The notes under the pieces: generated by a model | Told to the model about the DNA's origin: nothing | Database searches by the model: none | The model's input: the letters and a program-made list of their open reading frames with translations, nothing else | DNA from: Nonomuraea maritima | GTDB lineage: Bacteria > Actinomycetota > Actinomycetes > Streptosporangiales > Streptosporangiaceae | Length of the DNA: 64,000 nt | Direction: 5' to 3' | Assembly: GCF_900100395.1 (NCBI RefSeq) | Contig: NZ_FNFB01000002.1 | Location: forward strand, 433,074 to 497,073 | In this document: one piece after another, positions 1 through 8,392 of the stretch | Position numbering within the stretch: position 1 is the stretch's first letter | Layout of the letters: each line of letters opens with the position of its first letter | Made by a program: the position numbers and the translations under genes

Positions 1-88
1 CATCGACACGCTTGTAGTCGCTGTCGCTGAGCGCGTTGAGCCATTCGCGGACTTCTGGCTCCAGTTCGAAGGCGAACAACTCACGCAT
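1..88 (-). CDS. RelE/ParE-like toxin, N-terminal fragment (cut by window edge)
   Basis: The first 29 codons are visible, reading leftward out of the window from an ATG at 88-86. The peptide begins MRELFAFELEPEVREWL and continues to a SDSDYKRVD segment. This is the opening seen in HigB/RelE/ParE-type toxins that cleave mRNA on the ribosome: a beta strand, then an acidic helix containing EVREWL. A purine-rich GGAGATGG lies just before the start. The fragment is too short to check catalytic residues. The partner antitoxin would lie beyond the left edge. Family assignment is by N-terminal resemblance only. Confidence 0.5.
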   Translation of the reverse strand, partial: MRELFAFELEPEVREWLNALSDSDYKRVD

Positions 89-265
89 CCATCTCCACCA
101 AGAGCCATTGGACAGTCACCAGAAGTTACCAACTGCCATAGAGCGAACTTGTCGTTTCGCGCAGATTTCTCGGTGGTGCGAAAGTGCGCTTCCCGGGCTG
201 GGTCTCAGGCCCATGACACCACAACGCGATCATGACGTCCGGTCGGCCGAACAGCGTCACATAAC

Positions 266-307
266 AGAGAAGCCCCAGCTCGGATGTATCCGAGCTGGGG
301 CTTCTCT
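266..307 (-). terminator. Intrinsic terminator of tRNA-Lys
   Basis: A perfect 18-bp inverted repeat (266-283 pairs with 290-307) encloses a 6-nt loop, ATGTAT. It starts 5 nt beyond the 3' end of the tRNA-Lys gene on the minus strand. The stem is GC-rich in the middle and AG/CT at the base. There is no long T tract, which is normal for actinobacterial terminators. Confidence 0.85.
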
Positions 308-311
308 CAGG

Positions 312-385
312 TGCGCCGCCAGGGACTCGAACCCCGGACCCGCTGATTAAGAGTCAGCTGCTCTAACCAACTGAGCTAGCGGCGC
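312..385 (-). tRNA. tRNA-Lys(CTT)
   Basis: This is a 74-nt cloverleaf. The 7-bp acceptor stem (GCGCCGC with GCGGCGC) ends in discriminator A. The anticodon loop reads CTCTTAA, giving anticodon CTT for AAG lysine codons. The T-arm has the canonical GGTTCGAGTCC core. The CCA end is not encoded: the next three template-sense bases are CCT. The mature sequence is identical to the second copy at 51.4 kb. Confidence 0.97.
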
Positions 386-488
386 GCCGGCAGGAAGAAA
401 TATACCGGTGATCCCCATCCTGGTCGAATCGGAATCCGGGGGACGATGCCCGCTAGAATAAAGTTCGGCCCGAACGACAGGAGCGTTG

Positions 489-1328
489 ATGTTCGACTCC
501 CCCTCCGACGTGACGGAGCGGCTCGCCGCCGTCGACTATCTCTCCGACGACGCCATCTCCACCTCCGTGTACCTCGCCGCCGCGCTGGGCAAGCCGCTGC
601 TGGTCGAAGGCCCGGCGGGAGTCGGCAAGACGCAGCTCGCCAAGGCCGTGGCCCAGGCCACGGCCGCCGACCTCGTACGGCTCCAGTGCTACGAAGGCCT
701 CGACGAGGCCAGGGCGCTGTACGAGTGGAACTACAAGAAGCAGCTGCTGCGCATCCAGGCCACCAGCGCCGACGACGACATCTTCACCGAGGAGTTCCTG
801 CTGGAGCGCCCGCTGCTCAAGGCGATCAGGTCCGACAAGCCGACCGTGCTGCTCATCGACGAGATGGACAAGGCCGACGTCGAGGTCGAGGGCCTGCTGC
901 TGGAGCTGCTGTCCGACTTCCAGGTGACGATCCCGGAGCTCGGAACGATCGCCGCCACCCGCCGTCCGTACGTGGTGCTGACCTCGAACGCCACCCGCGA
1001 GCTGTCGGAGGCGCTCAAGCGGCGCTGTCTCTACCTGCACATCGAGTACCCGACGCCCGAGCGGGAGCGCGACATCGTGCTCGCCCAGGTCCCGACCATC
1101 CGCGCCGACCTCGCCGAGCAGCTGGCCCGTACGGTCGCGACGCTGCGCGCGCTGGAGCTGAAGAAGGCCCCGTCGGTGGCGGAGACCGTCGACTGGGCCA
1201 ACACGCTGCTGGCCCTCGGGCGCGACGACCTCGACGAGGCCACCGTCGCCGGCACGCTCGGCGTGGTGCTGAAGCACTCCTCCGACCACGAACGGGCGAT
1301 CAAGCAGCTGGGGCTCCCGCATGCGTGA
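489..1328 (+). CDS. MoxR-family AAA+ ATPase
   Basis: This is a 279-residue AAA+ ATPase of the MoxR/CoxD type. Such enzymes act as chaperones that assemble or activate partner proteins, typically together with a VWA-domain protein. The Walker A motif GPAGVGKTQ is near residues 41-49, Walker B LLIDEMDKAD near 117-126, and a sensor-1-type LTSNATRELS follows. The C-terminal lid carries an ALKRRC arginine-finger-like segment. ATG at 489 is preferred over the upstream in-frame TTG at 486 because CAGGAG sits just upstream. A TAGAAT -10-like box lies at 454-459. The 3' end overlaps the VWA gene by 8 bp, which indicates coupling. The client of this pair is unknown. Confidence 0.93.
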   Translation: MFDSPSDVTERLAAVDYLSDDAISTSVYLAAALGKPLLVEGPAGVGKTQLAKAVAQATAADLVRLQCYEGLDEARALYEWNYKKQLLRIQATSADDDIFTEEFLLERPLLKAIRSDKPTVLLIDEMDKADVEVEGLLLELLSDFQVTIPELGTIAATRRPYVVLTSNATRELSEALKRRCLYLHIEYPTPERERDIVLAQVPTIRADLAEQLARTVATLRALELKKAPSVAETVDWANTLLALGRDDLDEATVAGTLGVVLKHSSDHERAIKQLGLPHA

Positions 1329-2694
1329 GCCGGGCTCGCTGGTCGACCGGCACATCGGCTTCGTGCACGCGCTGCGCGAGGCCGGGGTGCCGGTGTCGCT
1401 CGCCGAGGGGCTGGACGCCGCGAACGCCCTGCGCGTGATCGAGCTGTCCGACCGCGAGTCGCTGCGCGCCGCCTACGCGGCCACGCTGGTCAAGAAGCCG
1501 GCCTACCGGCCGGGCTTCGACGTCCTGTTCGACCTGTGGTTCCCGTCCTCGACGACAGGGCTCGCAGCCGAGCGCGCACCCGAGGACCTCGACCCGCGTA
1601 CGGCTCCGGTCGCCGAGCTGCGCGCCCACCTGGCGAGGCTGCTGGCCGACTCGACCGACCTGGAGCTGCGCGCGTTCGCCCAGGCCATGGTGGAGCGCTT
1701 CGGCCGCCAGGACTCCGGGCCAGGACGGCAGAACTGGTTCTCCTACAGCGTCATGCGGGCGCTGTCGCCCGAGACGCTCATGGCGACCATCCTGCGCGAG
1801 GTCCTCCAGGGCCGCGAACGCGGCGGGCTGGCCGAGAAGACGGTGCGCCGGCGCGTCCAGGACAACACGCGCAGGTTCGAGGAGGCCGTCGCCACCGACG
1901 TGCGGCGCCGCATCGCCGAGGACTCCGGCATCGAACGCATCGCCCGCTCGGCCGTCCGCCCGCCGCTCGACCAGATCGACTTCCTCCGCGTGACCAGGGA
2001 CGACCTGGCCCGGCTGCGCCGGGAGGTGCATCCGCTGGCGCGGCGCCTGGCCGCCCGCCTGACCATCCGGCAGCGCAAGGGCAGGCGCGGCCGGCTCGAC
2101 TTCCGCAAGACGGTGCGGGCCTCGCTGCAGAGCGGCGGCGTGCCGCTGACGACCCACTTCCGTCCGCCGCGCCCGCACCGGCCCGAGCTGGTCATCCTGT
2201 GCGACACCAGCGACTCTGTCTCGTCGTTCGCGCACTTCACGCTGCTGCTGACGTACGCGCTGCGCGAGCAGTTCACGAAGGTCAGGGCGTTCGGGTTCGT
2301 CGACACGGTGGACGAGATCACCCGGTTCTTCCAGCCGGGGGCCGACGTCGTGGAGGCCATGACCCGGCTGGCGAACGAGGCCGACATGGTGCGGTTCGGG
2401 CGCACCAACTACGGGCACGCGCTGGAGCGCTTCGCCGAACGCCACGGCGACGCCCTCGGCCCGAGGACGTCGCTGCTCATCCTCGGGGACGCCCGCTCGA
2501 ACTACCAGCCGCCCGCGCTCGACGTGCTCAAGTCGCTGGTGTCGGGGTGCAGGCACGCGTACTGGCTGAACCCGGAGCCGCGCGCGCAGTGGGACACCGG
2601 CGACTCGGTCGCGAGCGACTACGCGACGGTGGTGCCGATGCACGAGTGCCGCAACGTCGCCCAGCTGACCGCGTTCATCGAGACGCTGGCGTGA
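1321..2694 (+). CDS. VWA domain (CoxE-like) protein, partner of MoxR ATPase
   Basis: This 457-residue protein carries a C-terminal von Willebrand A domain. The MIDAS signature DTSDS is near residue 300, followed by an FGFVDTVDEI strand and a late LLILGDARSN strand. The N-terminal half is helical, arginine-rich and CoxE-like. It overlaps the MoxR gene, and MoxR plus VWA/CoxE is a recurrent bacterial pair in which the VWA protein recruits the ATPase to a client such as a metalloenzyme. No CO dehydrogenase or other obvious client is encoded nearby. Its stop is only 3 bp from the stop of the convergent NERD gene. Confidence 0.92.
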   Translation: MREPGSLVDRHIGFVHALREAGVPVSLAEGLDAANALRVIELSDRESLRAAYAATLVKKPAYRPGFDVLFDLWFPSSTTGLAAERAPEDLDPRTAPVAELRAHLARLLADSTDLELRAFAQAMVERFGRQDSGPGRQNWFSYSVMRALSPETLMATILREVLQGRERGGLAEKTVRRRVQDNTRRFEEAVATDVRRRIAEDSGIERIARSAVRPPLDQIDFLRVTRDDLARLRREVHPLARRLAARLTIRQRKGRRGRLDFRKTVRASLQSGGVPLTTHFRPPRPHRPELVILCDTSDSVSSFAHFTLLLTYALREQFTKVRAFGFVDTVDEITRFFQPGADVVEAMTRLANEADMVRFGRTNYGHALERFAERHGDALGPRTSLLILGDARSNYQPPALDVLKSLVSGCRHAYWLNPEPRAQWDTGDSVASDYATVVPMHECRNVAQLTAFIETLA

Positions 2695-2697
2695 GCC

Positions 2698-3471
2698 TCA
2701 GACGCGCTGCAGCTCGCGGGCGGCGGTACGGGCGATCAGCTCGATCTGCTCGGTGGTGAACATGTCGCGGCCGGAGGCCTTGATGAGCCGGGCGGCCGTG
2801 CGGGGCCGCAGCAGCGTGAGGCCCTCGGCCCGCACCACCCCGCCGCCGTGCCGGGGCAGCACGCCGCAGTGGACGGCCAGCATCGGGGTGATCGACACCG
2901 GGACGCCGGTCTCCTTCGCCAGCAGCTCGGCGAACGCGTCGGCCTGGTCGACCAGGGGCTTGGCGACCTTGGAGCCGTACTTCTCGCCGAGGAACAGCCG
3001 CCCGACGTAGCAGGCGATCTCGGTGTCGGGGCTCCACGACTCGTTGTCGATGATCCACACCCCGCCTGGGCCGATCACCAGGTGGTCGATGGACGCCTGA
3101 CCGCGGATCGCGCGCCCGTCGAGCACGTGGTAGCCGTGCCGGCGCAGCGACCGGCGCAGGATGCGTCCGGTGATCACCTCGCCGCGCCGCGCGCCGCGCC
3201 ACACCGCTGTGGCGTGGAAGGCGCGCCAGTCGAGGTACCAGTCGCCTAACGCCACGAGTCCCGCGCCGAGGAGGCCGGTCAGCGCGGCGCCGGCCGTGAG
3301 CCCGAACCTGAGGCCGAGCGCGACGCCGAGCACGAGCCCGACGGCCGCCTTGACGTAGCGGGCCTTACGCCGGTTGGGGGCGTCCTCGCGCCAGAACTTC
3401 TCGTACCACCATTGCGGGGACGATCCTGTGTACTTCTCGTTGGGCTGCACGTAGATCGAGCCACCGGGCAC
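2698..3471 (-). CDS. NERD domain membrane protein
   Basis: This is a 257-residue protein from a GTG start. Residues 40-75 form a hydrophobic hairpin likely to sit in the membrane. A NERD (nuclease-related) domain occupies roughly 95-205, with the conserved segments VITGRILRRSL, ASIDHLVIGPGGVWIID and a later KPLVDQ. NERD domains resemble Holliday-junction-resolvase-type nucleases and often occur with DNA-processing or kinase domains. Here the domain stands alone. The aspartate in SIDHLV and the following hydrophobic strand are the expected active-site landmarks. Substrate and role cannot be read from context. Confidence 0.85.
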   Translation of the reverse strand: MPGGSIYVQPNEKYTGSSPQWWYEKFWREDAPNRRKARYVKAAVGLVLGVALGLRFGLTAGAALTGLLGAGLVALGDWYLDWRAFHATAVWRGARRGEVITGRILRRSLRRHGYHVLDGRAIRGQASIDHLVIGPGGVWIIDNESWSPDTEIACYVGRLFLGEKYGSKVAKPLVDQADAFAELLAKETGVPVSITPMLAVHCGVLPRHGGGVVRAEGLTLLRPRTAARLIKASGRDMFTTEQIELIARTAARELQRV

Positions 3472-3554
3472 GGCAAACTCCCCGAAGCACTAGAAAGTTG
3501 CAGGATCTGCCACACCGAAGATCCCTCGCCGGTCATGTGATACCCACCACCAAC

Positions 3555-3573
3555 CAAGGTGAGCCTAAGGTGA
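3555..3573. promoter_or_regulatory. Iron-box-like (DtxR/IdeR-type) sequence
   Basis: The 19-mer starting CAAGGTGAGCCTAAGG matches the reverse complement of the usual actinobacterial iron-box consensus at 14 of 19 positions by eye, with an unbroken AGGTGAGCCTAA core. It lies between the NERD gene and the TetR gene. The right half is poorly conserved, so it may be fortuitous. Confidence 0.3.
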
Positions 3574-3599
3574 GTGAATTAGTACCCGCAAGGCCATCA

Positions 3600-3613
3600 A
3601 CCGACTAGTCGGT
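3600..3613. promoter_or_regulatory. TetR autoregulatory operator
   Basis: The perfect 14-bp palindrome ACCGACTAGTCGGT abuts a -10-like TATGCT (3613-3618) of the TetR gene. A near-identical palindrome sits at the promoter of the acyl-CoA dehydrogenase operon (7669-7684). This strongly suggests both are bound by this TetR protein. Confidence 0.75.
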
Positions 3614-3625
3614 ATGCTAGGGCGG

Positions 3626-4234
3626 ATGACCGAGGGGGCGCATGTGAAAGACGAACCGGTACGACAGCGGATCCTCGCCGAGGCGACCCGCCTGTTCGCA
3701 CAGCGTGGTTTCGAGAGCACGTCGGTGCAGGAGATCGTGGCGTCCGCGGGCGTCACCAAGGGCGCCATGTACCACTACTTCGACTCCAAGGACGACCTGC
3801 TCCACGAGATCTACGCCCGGGTCCTGCGCATGCAGATGGACCGCCTGGCGCGCATCGCCGACGGGCCGGGCACGCTGAAGGAGCGCCTGCACCGGGCGGC
3901 GGCCGACGTCGTCGAGACGACGGTCGCCAACCTCGACGACTCCAAGATCTTCTTCCGGTCGATCCACCTGCTGGCCCCCGAGACGCAGAAGACCGTGCGC
4001 GCCGAGCGCCGCCGCTACCACGAGCGCTTCCGCGCGCTCGTGGCCGAGGGGCAGCGCACCGGCGTCTTCAGCGACCGCGTCCCGGCCGAGATCGTCGTCG
4101 ACTACTTCTTCGGCTCGGTGCACCACCTGGGCTCCTGGTTCCACGCCGAAGGCCCGCTGACCGGCTCCCAGGTGGGGCAGCACTTCGCCGACCTGCTCCT
4201 CACCTCACTCGGGGCCGGGGACCCCGACGAGTGA
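3626..4234 (+). CDS. TetR family transcriptional regulator of acyl-CoA dehydrogenase operon
   Basis: This is a regulator of about 200 residues. The N-terminal TetR helix-turn-helix reads TSVQEIVASAGVTKG followed by AMYHYFDSKDDLL. The C-terminal helical ligand-binding domain is of the type found in fatty-acid-responsive regulators. Three starts are possible. ATG 3626 would be leaderless behind TATGCT. GTG 3644 has a GAGGGGG ribosome site and gives a compact N terminus. ATG 3614 is less likely because it overlaps the operator and the -10 box. The 3' end overlaps the convergent acyl-CoA dehydrogenase gene by 30 bp. Matching operators here and at the far end of that operon imply it represses both itself and the three dehydrogenases, probably relieved by an acyl-CoA. 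Confidence 0.92.
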   Translation: MTEGAHVKDEPVRQRILAEATRLFAQRGFESTSVQEIVASAGVTKGAMYHYFDSKDDLLHEIYARVLRMQMDRLARIADGPGTLKERLHRAAADVVETTVANLDDSKIFFRSIHLLAPETQKTVRAERRRYHERFRALVAEGQRTGVFSDRVPAEIVVDYFFGSVHHLGSWFHAEGPLTGSQVGQHFADLLLTSLGAGDPDE

Positions 4235-5296
4235 GGCCAGCGCCTGCCGGTGGTCGCCTGGCGTGCCCAGCGCGATCTCGGTGGCCTTCGCCCGCTTGAG
4301 ATACAGGTGGACGGGATGCTCCCACGTCATCCCGATGCCGCCGTGCAGCTGGAGCGCCTCCTCGGCAGCGTGCAGCGCCACACCCGCGTTCCACGACTGG
4401 GCCACCGCCACCGAGATCGGCGACGGGTCGCCCGCCGCGTTCCGCGCCGCGGCCCTGGCCCGTACGACGTCGAGCCACAGGTCGGCCAGCCGGTGCTTGA
4501 TCGACTGGAACGAGCCGATCGGCCGGGCGAACTGGTGGCGTTCCCTGACGTAGGCCAGCGTCGTGTCGAGGCACCACTCGGCGACCCCCAGCTGCTCGGA
4601 GGCGAGCAGCCCGGCCCCGAACCGCAGCACCTCCGCCACGTCGCACGCGCCCACCAGGCGCGCCGGGGCCCGGTCGAGCGTGACGGTGGCAACCGGCCTG
4701 GTCAGGTCGAGCGAGGGTGCCACGGTGACCTGTGCGCCGTCGACCGCGTACAGCTCGCCGGCCACCGGCACCAGCAGCACGTCGGCCACCTCGGCTCCGG
4801 CCACGCCGGTGACCGTGCCCGACAGCCGGCCGTCCGCCACGGTCACCGACGCGCCGCGCGAGGGCGCGTACGGCGAGGCCGCGAACGACACGGCCAGCGC
4901 GGCGGTTTCAGTCCCTTCCGCCAGCTCGCCGAGCAGGGCGTCCCCGGTCGGCAGCAGCGCCCGGGTGGCCAGCACCGAGCTGGTGAAGAACGGCACCGGC
5001 GCCACGCCCCTGCCCAGCTCCTCCAGCACCACGGCCACCTCGCTCGCCCCGGCCCCGGCGCCGCCGAACTCCTCGGGCACGAGCAGCCCCGCCACGCCGA
5101 TCTCACCGGCGAGCGTCTTCCACAGGTCGAGGTCGTAGACGGAGTCCGCCGGGTCCGTCCCCGGCTCGATCCGCCGCAGCACAACGGCGGGCGGGCAGCG
5201 GTCGGCGAGCAGGCCGCGCACGGCGGACCTGAGCTCCTCCTCGATCTCCGAGTACAGCAGCGTCATCGGCTCTTCACCACTTCTCGTGCCGCTCAT
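4205..5296 (-). CDS. Acyl-CoA dehydrogenase, small-subunit type (third gene of operon)
   Basis: This 363-residue protein has the acyl-CoA dehydrogenase fold: an N-terminal helical domain with LLVPEEFGGAG, a central beta domain with low conservation, and a C-terminal helical domain with RHQFARPIGSFQSIKHRLAD and QLHGGIGMTWEHP. The flavin-contacting loops of the middle domain look eroded. This is typical of partners in heteromeric acyl-CoA dehydrogenases such as the FadE pairs that act on CoA thioesters of steroid side chains or unusual acids. The ATG at 5296 overlaps the TGA of the upstream dehydrogenase (ATGA). An internal ATG at 5266 is an alternative start. The heteromer idea is an inference. 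Confidence 0.9.
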   Translation of the reverse strand: MSGTRSGEEPMTLLYSEIEEELRSAVRGLLADRCPPAVVLRRIEPGTDPADSVYDLDLWKTLAGEIGVAGLLVPEEFGGAGAGASEVAVVLEELGRGVAPVPFFTSSVLATRALLPTGDALLGELAEGTETAALAVSFAASPYAPSRGASVTVADGRLSGTVTGVAGAEVADVLLVPVAGELYAVDGAQVTVAPSLDLTRPVATVTLDRAPARLVGACDVAEVLRFGAGLLASEQLGVAEWCLDTTLAYVRERHQFARPIGSFQSIKHRLADLWLDVVRARAAARNAAGDPSPISVAVAQSWNAGVALHAAEEALQLHGGIGMTWEHPVHLYLKRAKATEIALGTPGDHRQALASLVGVPGPE

Positions 5297-6459
5297 CGCG
5301 GGAGGTCCTTCCAGGGCACGTCCTTGTCGACGCGGGGCTCCGAGGGCAGGCCGAGGACGCGCTCGGAGACGATGTTGCGCAGGATCTCCGACGTGCCGCC
5401 CTCGATGGAGTTGCCCTTGGCCCGCAGGTAGCGGTAGCCGGGGCCGCGCCCGAAGAAGTCGACGTTCTCGGAGCGGCGGAACGACCAGTCGTCGTAGCCC
5501 AGGTCGCGCCGGAACTCCAGCTCGAACCCGGTCAGCGCCTGGTTGAGCTTGGCGAACGACAGCTTCATGCCCGAACCCTCGGGGCCCGGCTGCCCGGCCG
5601 CGAGCTGCTCGCGCAGGCGCGCCCCTGACAGGCGGGTGACCTCGTTCTCCACCCACAGGGCCAGCAGCCGCTGGTGCAGCTCGTGGGTGCGCAGCTCGGG
5701 CTGCTCGCTCCAGGCCTCGACGGCGGAGGCGATCATGCCGCCGCCGCGCCGGGTCGGGGCGCCGCCGATGGCGACGCGCTCGTTCATCAGCGTGGTCTGC
5801 GCGACCCGCCAGCCGTCGCCGACCGCGCCGAGCCGCAGGTCGTCGGGGAGCCGTACACCGGTCAGGAACACCTCGTTGAACTCGGCCTCGCCGGTGATCT
5901 GCCGCAGCGGCCGCACCTCGACGCCGGGTGCGTGCATGTCGCAGACGAAGTACGACAGGCCGCGGTGCTTGGGCACGTCCGGGTCGGTACGGGCGACGAG
6001 GATGGCCCACCGCGCGTGGTGGGCGCCGGACGTCCACACCTTCTGCCCGTCGACGATCCACTCGTCACCGTCGCGGACGGCCCTGGTCGCCAGGGTGGCC
6101 AGGTCGGAGCCGGCGCCGGGCTCGCTGAAGAGCTGGCACCAGACCTCCTCGCCGGTCCACAGCGGGCGAAGGAACCTGCGCTTCTGCTCGTCGGTGCCGA
6201 ACGTGAGGATCGTGGGCGCCGCCATGCCGAGGCCGATCGCCAGCATCCCGGCGTTGAGCTGGCGCGGGGTGCCGGCCAGCTCGCGCTCCACGACCTGCTG
6301 GAGCTCGCGGGGCGCGCCGAGGCCGCCCTGCCCCTCGGGGAACCACACCCAGGCCAGCCCGGCGTCGAACCTCGCCCGCAGGAACTCGAGCTGGTCTCCG
6401 GCCGGATCGTGGTCCGCCAGGAGCGCCGCCACCCGCCGTTTGATGTCCGATTCGTTCAC
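5293..6459 (-). CDS. Acyl-CoA dehydrogenase (second gene of operon)
   Basis: This is a 388-residue acyl-CoA dehydrogenase. Visible signatures are the FAD/substrate loop QLFSEPGAGSDLA, the strand VDGQKVWTSGAHHA, and the C-terminal GTSEILRNIVSERVLGLP, which closes the FAD site. The start is a GTG at 6459 overlapping the TGA of the upstream gene (GTGA), so translation is coupled. It should oxidise a CoA thioester at C2-C3 and pass electrons to ETF. The neighbouring shorter dehydrogenase may be its heteromeric partner. The substrate is not evident, as no thiolase or enoyl-CoA hydratase lies in the window. Confidence 0.93.
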   Translation of the reverse strand: MNESDIKRRVAALLADHDPAGDQLEFLRARFDAGLAWVWFPEGQGGLGAPRELQQVVERELAGTPRQLNAGMLAIGLGMAAPTILTFGTDEQKRRFLRPLWTGEEVWCQLFSEPGAGSDLATLATRAVRDGDEWIVDGQKVWTSGAHHARWAILVARTDPDVPKHRGLSYFVCDMHAPGVEVRPLRQITGEAEFNEVFLTGVRLPDDLRLGAVGDGWRVAQTTLMNERVAIGGAPTRRGGGMIASAVEAWSEQPELRTHELHQRLLALWVENEVTRLSGARLREQLAAGQPGPEGSGMKLSFAKLNQALTGFELEFRRDLGYDDWSFRRSENVDFFGRGPGYRYLRAKGNSIEGGTSEILRNIVSERVLGLPSEPRVDKDVPWKDLPR

Positions 6460-7658
6460 GCGTACCTCTTGATCTCGCGGTAGGCCAGCGATCGTTTGTG
6501 CACCTCGTCCGGGCCGTCGGCGAGGCGCAGGGACCGGGCGGCCGCCCACAGGCGGGCCACGGGGAAGTCCTGGGAGACGCCGCCCGCGCCGTGCAGTTGG
6601 ACGGCCTTGTCGAGGATCCACTCGACGGTGATCGGCGTGGAGATCTTGATGGCCTGGATCTCGGCATGGGCGCCCTGGTTGCCGACCGTGTCCATGAGCC
6701 AGGCGGTCTTGAGCACGAGCAGCCTGGACTGCTCGATCCTGATGCGCGACTCGGCGATCCAGTCCTGGACGACGCCCTGCTGCGCGACGGGCTTGCCGAA
6801 CGTGGTGCGGGCCAGGGCGCGCCGGCACATGAGTTCGAGCGCGCGCTCGGCCATGCCGATCAGGCGCATGCAGTGGTGGATGCGGCCGGGGCCGAGGCGG
6901 GCCTGGGCGATGGCGAAACCGCCGCCCTCCTCGCCGATCAGGTTCTCGGCCGGCACGCGGACGTCCTCGAAGACGACCTCGGCGTGGCCGCCGTGGTCGG
7001 CGTCGGTGTAGCCGAAGACGTGCATGCCCCGCTTGACCTGGACGCCCGGCGTGTCACGCGGCACCAGGATCATGCTCTGCTGCCGGTGCTTGGGCGCGTC
7101 CGGGTTGGTCTTGCCCATGACGATGAGGATCTTGCAGTTGGGGTTCATCGCGCCCGAGATGAACCACTTGCGGCCGTTGATGACGTACTCGTCGCCGTCA
7201 CGGACGATGGAGGTGGCGATGTTGGTGGCGTCGGAGGAGGCCACGTCGGGCTCGGTCATCGCGAACGCCGACCGGATCTCGCCGTCGAGCAGCGGCTGCA
7301 GCCACTCCTTGCGCTGCCATTCGCTGCCGAACGCGGCCAGCAGCTCCATGTTGCCCGTGTCGGGGGCGGCGCAGTTGGTGGCGGCGGGCGCGATGGAGGG
7401 GCTCCGGCCCATGATCTCGGCGAGCGGGGCGTACTGCAGGTTGGTGAGCCCGGCGCCGTGCTCGCCGGGCAGGAAGAGGTTCCACAGGCCGCGCTTGCGC
7501 GCCTCGTCCTTGAGGTCGTCGAGCAGCGGGGGCGGGCTCCAGCCGCTGGTGGCCGCCTGTTCCTCGAACGCGGCCTCGGCGGGATAGACGCATTCGTCCA
7601 TGAAGCGGAGTAGTCGCTCGCGCAGGGCCTCGGTGACGCTGTCCAGGGCGAAGTCCAT
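6456..7658 (-). CDS. Acyl-CoA dehydrogenase (first gene of operon, ACAD10/11-like)
   Basis: This 400-residue protein resembles the long-substrate ACAD10/11-type clade. It has an N-terminal RFMDECVYPAEAAFEEQ helix, the FAD loop AMTEPDVASSDATNI, the strand VINGRKWFISGAMNP, and the C-terminal VQLHGAGGVSQDFPVARLW. It opens the three-gene operon. The start ATG lies six bases after a TAGGCT -10 box, so the mRNA is probably leaderless. The palindromic TetR-type operator 11 bp upstream overlaps the promoter. Catabolism of a CoA-activated acid is likely, but the acid cannot be named. Confidence 0.93.
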   Translation of the reverse strand: MDFALDSVTEALRERLLRFMDECVYPAEAAFEEQAATSGWSPPPLLDDLKDEARKRGLWNLFLPGEHGAGLTNLQYAPLAEIMGRSPSIAPAATNCAAPDTGNMELLAAFGSEWQRKEWLQPLLDGEIRSAFAMTEPDVASSDATNIATSIVRDGDEYVINGRKWFISGAMNPNCKILIVMGKTNPDAPKHRQQSMILVPRDTPGVQVKRGMHVFGYTDADHGGHAEVVFEDVRVPAENLIGEEGGGFAIAQARLGPGRIHHCMRLIGMAERALELMCRRALARTTFGKPVAQQGVVQDWIAESRIRIEQSRLLVLKTAWLMDTVGNQGAHAEIQAIKISTPITVEWILDKAVQLHGAGGVSQDFPVARLWAAARSLRLADGPDEVHKRSLAYREIKRYA

Positions 7659-7668
7659 GCGGTGAGCC

Positions 7669-7684
7669 TACCGACCGGCCGGTA
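7669..7684. promoter_or_regulatory. Operator/promoter of the acyl-CoA dehydrogenase operon
   Basis: The imperfect palindrome TACCGACCGGCCGGTA matches the TetR operator at 3600-3613 in both half-sites (ACCGAC and CGGT). On the minus strand its end merges with the -10 box TAGGCT, which is six bases from the ATG of the first dehydrogenase. Repressor binding here would block the promoter. Confidence 0.7.
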
Positions 7685-7763
7685 TGCATGTCGACAGGTG
7701 GTTCTCCGCAAATGACCACAGGTGGCCATCCCTGCGCCGGGGCCCGTTCCCTAGGGTCGCCTC

Positions 7764-8372
7764 ATGACCACGCAGCTGCCCGCGCCCGCGGTGCTCCAGG
7801 ACGACGTCGTGCGCCTGGAGCCGCTCTCCCCCGACCACGTCCCCGACCTGTTCTCCGCCGGGGGCGGCGACGACGAGGTCTGGCGCTGGATGCCGGTCGC
7901 CACGCCCCGCACCGAGGCCGAACTGGGCAAGATCGCCCGGCTCCTGATGGACGACGACGTGCACGTGCCCTTCGCCGTCGTCACGAAGGAGACCGGGCGG
8001 GCCGTCGGCTGGACCACCTACGCCGACATGCCCGGCTTCGACGCGAGCGTCGAGATCGGCTGGACCTGGTACGGCCGGTCGGTCTGGCGCACGGCCGTGA
8101 ACACGGCCTGCAAGGTGCTGCTCATCGACCACGCCTTCGCGTCCGGCCACCACAACCGCGTCCTGCTGAAGACGGACGTGCTCAACCTCCGCTCGCAGAA
8201 CGCGATCAGGCGCATCGGCGGCGTGCACGAAGGCACCCTGCGCCGCCACCGCAGGCGGCCGGACGGCACCTGGCGCGACACCGTCTGCTTCGGCATCCTC
8301 GACGACGAGTGGCCCGAGCACCGCGCCCGGCTGCGGGCACGCCCGCCGGTCGCCTCCGGCGACGGCCACTGA
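7764..8372 (+). CDS. GNAT family N-acetyltransferase (RimJ/RimL-like)
   Basis: This 202-residue GNAT acetyltransferase is of the ribosomal-protein-alanine acetyltransferase branch. It opens with VRLEPLSPDHVPDLF. It has the VGWTTYADM and VEIGWTWYGRSVWRTAVNTACKVLLIDHAF core, where the acetyl-CoA loop would lie, and ends with LNLRSQNAIRRIGGVHEG, the usual C-terminal motif. A TAGGGT -10 box at 7752-7757 is followed by six bases and then the ATG, so the transcript is probably leaderless. The acceptor substrate is unknown. Confidence 0.9.
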   Translation: MTTQLPAPAVLQDDVVRLEPLSPDHVPDLFSAGGGDDEVWRWMPVATPRTEAELGKIARLLMDDDVHVPFAVVTKETGRAVGWTTYADMPGFDASVEIGWTWYGRSVWRTAVNTACKVLLIDHAFASGHHNRVLLKTDVLNLRSQNAIRRIGGVHEGTLRRHRRRPDGTWRDTVCFGILDDEWPEHRARLRARPPVASGDGH

Positions 8373-8392
8373 CCGCGCGGCAGAATGCGGGG

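Noticed and set aside
36..350. A 104-codon plus-strand frame over the tRNA-Lys region
   Set aside because: It runs through the terminator and antisense to the tRNA, with no ribosome site or recognisable protein sequence.
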